14,320 nt of DNA from Bacteroidota bacterium (GTDB lineage: Bacteria; Bacteroidota; Bacteroidia; Chitinophagales; Chitinophagaceae), in contig JAEYOL010000315.1 in the NCBI GenBank assembly GCA_023411775.1, positions 1 through 14,320 of the forward strand, in the 5' to 3' direction. The translations under genes and the position numbers were made by a program. The notes beneath the pieces are model-generated. The model saw only the letters and a list, made by a program, of their open reading frames with translations, searched no databases and had not been told where the DNA came from. Shown here in pieces: positions 1 through 5,911 of this stretch. Numbering within the stretch: the stretch's first letter is position 1; each line of letters opens with the position of its first letter.

Positions 1-25
1 TGCAGCAATGATAGTTAAGCGAAGG

Positions 26-61
26 AAAAAGCCCGGGAGATTTTTTAAAACCTGCCGGGCT
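26..61 (-). terminator. Intrinsic terminator of the metalloprotease gene
   Basis: On the minus strand a 7-bp stem (AGCCCGG at 61-55 pairing with CCGGGCT at 36-30) encloses an 18-nt AT-rich loop and is followed at once by a run of five T. It begins 25 bp after the protease stop codon. The T run lies only on the minus-strand exit side, so it should end transcription of the protease gene rather than act in both directions. Confidence 0.8.
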
Positions 62-86
62 GTAGTGGTAGATGTAATTTGCAAAT

Positions 87-1943
87 TTATCGTTGTATTA
101 CCAACTGCTGCCGCTCCACTTGCCTGCCATCCGTAATTTCTACAATATAGGTGCCCGTGCCCAGGTCGCTTGTATTTAACCGCGTCTGTCGTGTACCTGC
201 CGGGTATCGCAGGCGTTTCTTTACCGCACCTGTTATATCATAGATTGTAACTGCGCTAAAAAATGTATTAGCTTCTTTACCTGTTTTTATACTGTTATGG
301 TTCCCCATTGAAATGGTTACGAAATTATCTGCGGGGTTAGGAGAAAGTCTTGTGCTTTGCCGCATATACACATCACCGCCTCCGCCGTCGGGCCACCATG
401 AGCCGCTGCCAATTTCCACATATTTATAAACAGGTCTTGTAATGCCGCAGGCGGTTACATCCACTTCTACTGCGCCACCGGCAGTACCGGTACGCACATA
501 TAAAGTGTTGGTGCCCTGTCCTGATAAGATGGTCCAGCCCGAAGGCACTTCCCAATAGTAATCAGAAACCGGTGGGTAGCCAAGCGGCAGGTGAGCATAA
601 TAGTAATAGTTGCTATTAGGCCAGGCTGTGTCTGCACCGGTAGGGCCGATAAATGGAGGAAAGCCGACTATAAAATTTTTTTCGTCAGTATAACCTCCGG
701 CTGTAGCTTTTAATAAAATGTTTCCAAATGGATTTCCGCTTCTCTCTATCGTAACTGTACTTGTTCCTTGTCCATTAGTGATAGTGGCAGGACCGGAAAC
801 AACTTCCCAGGTAACAGGTAAGCAATTTGGATTATTGGCTGTTATTGTACCCGAAGTGCAAATAGGATCATTTGGTGTATTAATCCCAAAATAATTATCA
901 ATAAAATCTGCTCTTGGCCCTCCTTGGGCAAACACTGCCCTCATTCTTAGGCTTTGTCCGGTCGTATAAATGTTCATACACCCATTATCGGTATAATCCA
1001 TATAATTCATGAACATATCCCCACTCGGTCCGTTGTTGCATGTTACATGTGGAAAAACAGGGCATCCGCCATTAGGAAACCCTTGTGTGGGAGTATCATC
1101 TACAAAATCATTTCCACAATTAGCATCACCCCATATATGGCGAAGATTGAGCCAATGTCCAATTTCATGAACACAAACACGCCCTTGATTTAAACCCGGT
1201 AGTAGATTGCCAACTCTGCCAAACGCATTAAATAGCATAACAACACCATCGGTATTTGGTTTTACAGAATACTCATCAGGAAATTGTCCATAACCAATTA
1301 GTCCGCCAGACATGTCACAAACCCAAATATTTAAATATCTGCTTGTTGGCCAAGCATCAATGCCTCCTGAGTTGGTAAATTTTATTCCTATTGCCTGTTC
1401 ATTGAATGAGCCATCAAGTGGATTTATATTTCCCAACGGATTAAATTGATCATCCCCTGCAAAAGATCTTGTAATACCATTGGTGGGGTTGCCATTAGGG
1501 TCAATACAAGCAAGTCTAAATTCAAAATTAGCGTCTGCAGCTACCCCTTGAAAGGCAACAGGTGTATTGACCGCATCAGCATTTAACCTTCTGAAATCCT
1601 CATTTAAAACATCAATTTGTGATTCAATTTGAAGATCGCTAATATTTCGCCCTACTCCAATTGCTTCGCCGCGATGCAACACATGTACAACTACAGGAAT
1701 AATGATAGTGGCATTAGCGTTTATTAACCTTGCCGCATTGTTGTCATTACTTACGGAATTAATATAATTCTGCGTGTGTTGCTCCAACGCCAAAATTCGA
1801 CTATAACGCGCAGGATTATTCTGTTGAATTAGCGGCAGATTTAACTCTGAGCCACATACGATTTGACTATAACTTTTACCTAAAGATGTCAGGATTATTA
1901 CGAAAAATAAGAGTTGTTTCACTGTTATTTTACTTTGGCCCAT
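87..1943 (-). CDS. Secreted M43 (pappalysin-like) zinc metalloprotease with T9SS sorting domain
   Basis: This is a predicted extracellular endopeptidase. Residues 1-26 form a signal peptide with a hydrophobic core at 11-21. The catalytic domain spans roughly 80-355. It holds the extended zinc motif HEIGHWLNLRH (His259, Glu260, His263, His269) and a downstream Met-turn region, MNYMDY (312-317), typical of metzincins of peptidase family M43. Residues about 360-510 contain two Ig/PKD-like repeats, each with a 'W-E-V...GQGT' pattern. From about 533 (LSPNPADN) to the end lies a type A T9SS C-terminal sorting domain, so the protein should cross the outer membrane by T9SS and be released or surface-anchored. 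The start at 1943 overlaps the end of the upstream lipoprotein gene by 19 bp, which suggests translational coupling. The 618-residue length is normal for this architecture. The natural substrate cannot be read from the sequence. Confidence 0.93.
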   Translation of the reverse strand: MGQSKITVKQLLFFVIILTSLGKSYSQIVCGSELNLPLIQQNNPARYSRILALEQHTQNYINSVSNDNNAARLINANATIIIPVVVHVLHRGEAIGVGRNISDLQIESQIDVLNEDFRRLNADAVNTPVAFQGVAADANFEFRLACIDPNGNPTNGITRSFAGDDQFNPLGNINPLDGSFNEQAIGIKFTNSGGIDAWPTSRYLNIWVCDMSGGLIGYGQFPDEYSVKPNTDGVVMLFNAFGRVGNLLPGLNQGRVCVHEIGHWLNLRHIWGDANCGNDFVDDTPTQGFPNGGCPVFPHVTCNNGPSGDMFMNYMDYTDNGCMNIYTTGQSLRMRAVFAQGGPRADFIDNYFGINTPNDPICTSGTITANNPNCLPVTWEVVSGPATITNGQGTSTVTIERSGNPFGNILLKATAGGYTDEKNFIVGFPPFIGPTGADTAWPNSNYYYYAHLPLGYPPVSDYYWEVPSGWTILSGQGTNTLYVRTGTAGGAVEVDVTACGITRPVYKYVEIGSGSWWPDGGGGDVYMRQSTRLSPNPADNFVTISMGNHNSIKTGKEANTFFSAVTIYDITGAVKKRLRYPAGTRQTRLNTSDLGTGTYIVEITDGRQVERQQLVIQR

Positions 1944-2395
1944 CTTTCTATACCTTTGGTTTCCGAACGCACCTGAAAGTTCAATATCAAAGTATCATTG
2001 CAAATCTTATAGTGAGTATAGTTTGTTCTGATTCCAGTATTGAGGTCATTAAAAACAAGTACATTCAAGCTATCAAGTGGATAATTTGTAAGTGAACTTT
2101 CAACAACAAAGTTGTACCGATAGCTTTGGTCAAACACATGGCTTTTATAAAATGTGAGCTTGTCATTAATAACGTTTAATTGCCTTGTATATCCTTCCGT
2201 TTGAGGTGTTTTTAGAATATATTCGTTAGTAAATGGAACACGGTATAATTCGGAAACCCACTCCCACTTTCCAATTATTAATGCACTAGTTGCAAGTAAT
2301 TCATTAGTTGGATTAGTGCATGGTAAATCATACTTTATTTTTTCTTTATTACAAGCAAGGAGTAGAAAAAGGAAGATTATTAAATAGTGTTTCAT
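1925..2395 (-). CDS. Small lipoprotein, lipocalin-like, upstream of the protease
   Basis: The product is 156 residues with a lipoprotein signal: basic/hydrophobic residues 1-14 and the lipobox LLAC with Cys15 as the lipidation site. The mature part begins at about residue 40 with 'IIGKWEW', a pattern common in the first strand of small lipocalin-like lipoproteins of Bacteroidota. Later segments alternate in the manner of beta strands. No catalytic motif is visible. The stop codon lies inside the metalloprotease gene (19-bp overlap), so the two are probably co-transcribed and coupled. A periplasmic or surface partner of the protease is possible but is only inferred from context. The fold assignment is tentative; the lipoprotein call is firm. 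Confidence 0.8.
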   Translation of the reverse strand: MKHYLIIFLFLLLACNKEKIKYDLPCTNPTNELLATSALIIGKWEWVSELYRVPFTNEYILKTPQTEGYTRQLNVINDKLTFYKSHVFDQSYRYNFVVESSLTNYPLDSLNVLVFNDLNTGIRTNYTHYKICNDTLILNFQVRSETKGIERWAKVK

Positions 2396-2767
2396 CGCAT
2401 TTTATTTAATATGACAATAAAATTAATCCGAACATTGCATGGCGGGTCATGAATTCTAACTGTAAAATATTTATATGTAATCATATCAGTAATATTTTCG
2501 ATTATCAGAGTGCTCATAAAGGGTTGCTTATAACGTTCAGATCCTGGTGAAGTATCGCTAGTCCCCCGCCTTTAACGGTAACCATTTCGAGAATAATGAT
2601 CAGGCTCTTTCAACAAGTTCGGCCATATATTTCAGTTAAACAATAAGGGTTTACCCTAAAATTTTTTGAAAAATCACATCATTTTTGTCTGAAAAAATTG
2701 CCGGAAGGTGCTTTATAACACATAACTCGATAGCTTGAATTCTTTGGCATTGCAATTTACTTGCGAG
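2396..2767. other. AT-rich gene-free spacer
   Basis: No credible gene lies in these 372 bases. The stretch contains one copy of an imperfect 50-bp direct repeat (2611-2660). It also separates the lipoprotein/protease pair from the decayed lipoprotein region upstream. A minus-strand promoter for the gene starting at 2395 should lie near 2400-2450, but no convincing TAnnTTTG box with a matching -33 element was found. The nearest is TAATTTTA. Confidence 0.5.
2611..2660 (+). repeat. Imperfect direct repeat, copy A
   Basis: It matches 42 of 50 bases, without gaps, with the segment at 3695-3744. The shared core reads CAACAAGTTC, then CATATATTT, then AAACAATAAGG. The two copies bracket the truncated PD40 lipoprotein and the pseudogene. 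The sequence is not obviously coding, and its function is unknown. Confidence 0.75.
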
Positions 2768-3172
2768 CTATATAGCCCGGTATGCAGTGTCAAAATTTAC
2801 CCCGTCAAACCGCATTTTATAAATATGCGGCGGAGCGCAAAATGCCAGCCAGTTACCATCCGGCGACCAGGAAGGATAATACAGGTAATAATTTGTTACT
2901 CTTTTAAAACCGGTACCATCCTTATTCATCAAATAGAACCCTGTGGAATCGCGGTTTACAGCATTCATATACCACTCACAGGGGGGGGTGTCCATGGGAA
3001 AAATTCCTGTTTGAGGCGTGTGATTAAAACCCAGTAATTGCCCGTTGGGATGCCATACCGGATCTTTAAATGGCTGGTAAGGAACTATAGCAAGCTGCGT
3101 ACAATCTCTTTCCCTATTATTTTTTTTGCAGGCAAAAAAGCAAACTATTAGTTGCGTAGAAATTTTTCTCAT
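2768..3172 (-). CDS. Truncated TolB/PD40-like lipoprotein
   Basis: I take the start at the ATG at 3172 because it opens with a plausible lipoprotein signal, MRKISTQLIVCFFAC. In-frame reading further upstream belongs to the preceding pseudogene. The 134-residue product has two WD40/PD40-like beta-propeller blades: 'DPVWHPNG' followed by 'LGFN', and 'YPSWSPDGNWLAF'. The frame then stops after '...FDTAYRAI'. Proteins of this type normally carry several more blades, enough to close a propeller, so this looks 3'-truncated and probably non-functional. A run of eight G in the middle is a possible site of slippage or sequencing error. No partner gene is evident. It could be annotated equally well as a pseudogene. 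Confidence 0.6.
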   Translation of the reverse strand: MRKISTQLIVCFFACKKNNRERDCTQLAIVPYQPFKDPVWHPNGQLLGFNHTPQTGIFPMDTPPCEWYMNAVNRDSTGFYLMNKDGTGFKRVTNYYLYYPSWSPDGNWLAFCAPPHIYKMRFDGVNFDTAYRAI

Positions 3173-3625
3173 AGCGGTTTGTTCAGCGATTAATAATAAC
3201 GAATATCGCCCAGAGGTTGCATATTGATGTATAACGTTACTACCCATAGGGCCTTGACATGGGGTCCAATTAGCACTTAGAAGAATACTGTTAAAGTTGT
3301 TAAGGATATAAATATTACGAGGCTCAATAGCCTCTGCGATATACAGAGTTAAATGATGAAAATAATTATCCCCCCTGACGATCCTGAGACCGATAAAGTA
3401 TCATTCTTTAGCCCCCCTCCTAGTGTATAAATACTGTTCTTTACAACCCAGTTTTCCCCATTCACCCTACAGGCAAAAAATATTTTTCCCTTCCTGGGTG
3501 GCATTGGGCAGGCTGTAAGGGTTATCGGGGGGTGGAGTGTTTTTATTTTTTTATTTTTTTATTTTTTTTCAGTCGGCAAAGCAAAAGCAGCTTAGTATGG
3601 CAAGGGTAAAAAGAAGTATTCTCAT
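3173..3625 (-). pseudogene. Frameshifted lipoprotein remnant
   Basis: On the minus strand an ATG at 3625 starts a clean lipoprotein-like signal (MRILLFTLAILSCFCFAD) that ends at a TGA (3571-3569) just before an A-rich microsatellite. In other frames the protein continues. 'TPPPDNPYSLPNATQEGKN' is read from 3538. Next comes 'CRVNGENWVVKN...LSVSGSSGG' after one T in a T6 run (about 3475-3480) is dropped. Then 'NYFHHLTLYIAEAIEPRN...' follows after a shift at a G6 run (about 3370), and this last frame stays open into the next gene. The 'LP.ATQEGKN...VNG..W' signature is common in small Bacteroidota lipoproteins of unknown function. At least three frame breaks and a missing C-terminal part indicate decay. 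All breaks lie in or beside homopolymer runs, so base-calling error should be considered too. Confidence 0.7.
3540..3569. repeat. Octanucleotide T7A microsatellite
   Basis: On the plus strand the tract reads T5-A-T7-A-T7-A-T8, a tandem array with an 8-base unit. It lies immediately after the signal-peptide coding segment of the pseudogene on the other strand. A unit of eight is not a multiple of three, so gain or loss of one unit would change the reading frame. This fits slippage as a cause of the frame break. Confidence 0.8.
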
Positions 3626-3790
3626 AGTGCAACAATTTATAGTACAAGTTAAAATCTATTTTGAAAGAGTCTTCCGGATAGTGGTTAACCCCTGCAACAA
3701 GTTCGCGCATATATTTAAATGAAACAATAAGGATTTACCATTAATTTCTTTTTAGGCACAATAGTCATTATCTCTTCGTATTTTAAACGC
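3626..3790. other. Divergent spacer upstream of the MFS gene
   Basis: No gene is seen here. The stretch contains the second copy of the 50-bp direct repeat and must hold the promoter of the transporter starting at 3791. TATTTTAA just before the start and TATATTTA within the repeat resemble a Bacteroidota -7 box, but neither has a good -33 partner. Confidence 0.4.
3695..3744 (+). repeat. Imperfect direct repeat, copy B
   Basis: This is the partner of the segment at 2611-2660 (42 of 50 identical bases, same orientation, 1084 bp apart). It lies about 47 bp upstream of the MFS start codon, so it may overlap that gene's control region. Confidence 0.75.
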
Positions 3791-5326
3791 ATGAAACCAA
3801 CTAACACGTCAAGGCCTACCGGTATCTGGAAAATTATTTCCGCTTCTTCCGTCGGCACCATGATCGAATGGTACGACTTCTACATTTTCGGTATGTTGGC
3901 CAAAACCATCTCCACACAGTTTTTTCCCGAAGGCAATGCAACTGCCGCTCTATTAAGTACGCTGGCAATTTTTGCCGCCGGCTTTATCGTGCGGCCCTTT
4001 GGTGCACTGGTTTTCGGCAGGCTTGGTGACCTTGTTGGTCGTAAATACACTTTCCTGCTCACCCTGGTGTTGATGGGTGGCTCCACTTTTCTCATCGGGC
4101 TGGTGCCATCATACGCTTCTATCGGCATTGCAGCACCGATATTGGTTCTGGTATTGCGGCTACTCCAGGGACTTGCCCTCGGTGGTGAATACGGTGGCGC
4201 CGCTACTTATGTAGCCGAACATGCACCCGTGGAGAAACGCGGCTTTTACACCAGCTGGATCCAGACCACGGCCACGCTGGGTTTATTTGTAGCGCTAGGC
4301 GTGATCATGCTGGTAAAGATGAATATGAGCGATGAACAATTCAATGCACACTGGGGCGGCTGGCGCTATCCTTTCTGGATCTCGATCGTGCTGGTGGCTG
4401 TATCCGTTTACATCAGGTTAAAAATGTCGGAATCGCCATTGTTTTCAAAACTGAAAACAGAAGGCAAAACTTCCACCAACCCCCTGAAAGAAAGTTTCAG
4501 GCATAAATCGAATTTTAAAATGGTATTGCTGGCGCTTTTTGGCGCCGTGATGGGACAGGGCGTGATTTGGTACACGGGCCAGTTCTATGCGCAGAGCTTC
4601 CTGGAAACAGTTTGTAAGATTGAATTTGAACAAAGTCGTACGATCATGCTCTGGGCTATTGCCTTCGCAACGCCGTTCTTCCTTTTATTTGGATGGCTAA
4701 GCGATAAGATCGGCAGAAAATGGATCATGATGGCGGGAATGCTTTTGGGCATACTTACCTACCGGCCTATCTTCAATACCTTTTTAGAAGATTCAAAGAT
4801 AGAGACTGCGATTGCTGGTGCCGCTCTGCCTGCCGCTGACCATCAAATCCTGGAGACAAAAAATCCAAATGACTCTACAACGGTTACCTTATCCAGGTTA
4901 CAATTTGAAAATGGCGCAGCAGCCACGGCTGTTAAGACAGTGATAACAACTTCTACTATTGAAAACAATCCGCAAGCAGGCAGTATTCAATATACCGACA
5001 AACATTTGCCAGGCGGCACTTACTGGAAGTTTGTGGGCCTGGTGTTCCTGCTGATCTTATATGTTACGATGGTCTATGGACCCATCGCGGCTTTCCTGGT
5101 AGAGTTGTTCCCGACAAAGATCCGCTATACGTCCATGAGCCTTCCCTATCATATCGGTAATGGTGTGTTTGGCGGACTGGTGCCTTTTATTGGCCTGCTG
5201 TTGACCACTACATATACCAAAGATCCACTAGTTGGCCTCTGGTACCCCATCGGTGTGGCAGCGCTTTGCCTGGCGATAGGCAGCATTTACCTGAGCAATA
5301 AAATAGACAGGGAAGTAAACGATTAA
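3791..5326 (+). CDS. MFS transporter, metabolite:H+ symporter type
   Basis: A 12-helix inner-membrane secondary transporter of the MHS branch of the major facilitator superfamily (relatives include ProP, ShiA and KgtP). The first helix has the family pattern GTMIEWYDFYIFG (22-34). The loop 2-3 motif A reads GRLGDLVGRK (76-85). Helix 4 has GGEYGGAATYVAEH (131-144), the second half repeats the motif as GWLSDKIGRK (301-310), and helices 10-11 include 'ELFPTKIRYTS'. It differs from E. coli-type members in a loop of about 80 residues (329-410) between helices 9 and 10. This loop is predicted periplasmic, polar and rich in Thr, Ala and Asn. The substrate cannot be assigned; family members carry osmolytes or carboxylates. 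A small membrane-protein gene follows 45 bp downstream and is probably in the same operon. Confidence 0.9.
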   Translation: MKPTNTSRPTGIWKIISASSVGTMIEWYDFYIFGMLAKTISTQFFPEGNATAALLSTLAIFAAGFIVRPFGALVFGRLGDLVGRKYTFLLTLVLMGGSTFLIGLVPSYASIGIAAPILVLVLRLLQGLALGGEYGGAATYVAEHAPVEKRGFYTSWIQTTATLGLFVALGVIMLVKMNMSDEQFNAHWGGWRYPFWISIVLVAVSVYIRLKMSESPLFSKLKTEGKTSTNPLKESFRHKSNFKMVLLALFGAVMGQGVIWYTGQFYAQSFLETVCKIEFEQSRTIMLWAIAFATPFFLLFGWLSDKIGRKWIMMAGMLLGILTYRPIFNTFLEDSKIETAIAGAALPAADHQILETKNPNDSTTVTLSRLQFENGAAATAVKTVITTSTIENNPQAGSIQYTDKHLPGGTYWKFVGLVFLLILYVTMVYGPIAAFLVELFPTKIRYTSMSLPYHIGNGVFGGLVPFIGLLLTTTYTKDPLVGLWYPIGVAALCLAIGSIYLSNKIDREVND

Positions 5327-5371
5327 GGGTCAATTTGAAAATCTATCATTAAACCTGAAATTATTTTAAGT

Positions 5372-5617
5372 ATGAACGCGATAAAAAAAATATTGGGAAT
5401 TGTCTGGCTGCTCCTGGCGCCGGTGGTTATTTATTTTCTGGTCAGCGGTGCCATCAGCTATATCGATCCTTCGGGAACGAAGGATATCAATAACCCTGTG
5501 ATCTGGATCATCATCATTGCCATTTTCACACCCATTGCCGTTGGCCTGATGATCTTTGGCTGGTATGCACTTAAAGGTGAATACGATCACCTGCCGGAGG
5601 ATTCGGGGCAATTGTAA
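5372..5617 (+). CDS. Two-helix small membrane protein (DUF6814-like)
   Basis: The product is 81 residues. Helix 1 spans about 5-29 and helix 2 about 43-67, joined by a polar linker 'SYIDPSGTKDINNP', and the tail is short and acidic. It resembles the small Bacteroidota proteins grouped as DUF6814, which I recall as neighbours of MFS transporters of this kind; the family number is from memory and unverified. The 45-bp spacing from the transporter stop codon and the same strand suggest one transcript. An accessory or stabilising role for the transporter is an inference. The alternative frame on the opposite strand is Asn- and Asp-rich and has no protein-like pattern. Confidence 0.75.
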   Translation: MNAIKKILGIVWLLLAPVVIYFLVSGAISYIDPSGTKDINNPVIWIIIIAIFTPIAVGLMIFGWYALKGEYDHLPEDSGQL

Positions 5618-5660
5618 TAACCACCCATTTTTTTTAAAGTTCCTATACACTAGAAATAGG

Positions 5661-5755
5661 GAACGCGGATTTTCATGATTATTATGATCTGTTATGATCT
5701 TATCTTAATCAATCATAACCATCATAATAATCCGCGTGCCCCGGTCCTGCGCCAG
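5661..5755. repeat. Palindromic intergenic element, copy 1
   Basis: A 95-base element that can form a long hairpin. ATTATTATGAT (5678-5688) pairs with ATCATAATAAT (5721-5731), and GTTATGAT (5691-5698) pairs with ATCATAAC (5712-5719). An outer CGCGGA (5664-5669) pairs with TCCGCG (5731-5736), sharing one base with the inner stem, and the left arm has an 8-nt bulge. The second copy starts 140 bp downstream. The element lies between two convergent genes, so it may help end or stabilise both transcripts. It resembles REP-type elements scattered in Bacteroidota genomes (from memory). Confidence 0.85.
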
Positions 5756-5800
5756 ATGACTTTACGAAAACAAGGAGCGTCTTCTATTCCTGGAAATTCA

Positions 5801-5895
5801 GAACGCGGACTGTCATGATTATTATGATCTGTTATGATCTTATCTTAATCAATCATGACCATCATAATAATCCCCGTCCCCATGTCTTGCGCCGG
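5801..5895. repeat. Palindromic intergenic element, copy 2
   Basis: It matches copy 1 at 86 of 95 bases and ends 16 bp beyond the dabB stop codon. Both inner stems are kept: the one arm change (ATCATAAC to ATCATGAC) swaps an A-U pair for a G-U wobble in the transcript that reads the plus strand. The outer CGCGGA/TCCGCG stem is damaged to TCCCCG. The change pattern suggests the central hairpin is the part that matters or that moves. Confidence 0.85.
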
Positions 5896-5911
5896 AAAAT
5901 ATTAATTAACA

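Noticed and set aside
2521..2640. Integron attC-like recombination site (GTTATAAGC on the minus strand, GTTTAAC further upstream)
   Set aside because: The core sites do not match the GTTRRRY/RYYYAAC consensus as a pair, the inner arms are not complementary, and no integrase or cassette array is seen.
2735..3037. A 100-codon plus-strand frame
   Set aside because: It runs antisense to the PD40 lipoprotein, whose signal peptide and repeat motifs are clear. It has no recognisable signal or domain.
5661..5895. CRISPR-like repeats
   Set aside because: There are only two copies, each 95 bp long and internally palindromic, with a 45-bp intervening stretch and no cas gene. They fit a REP-type element instead.
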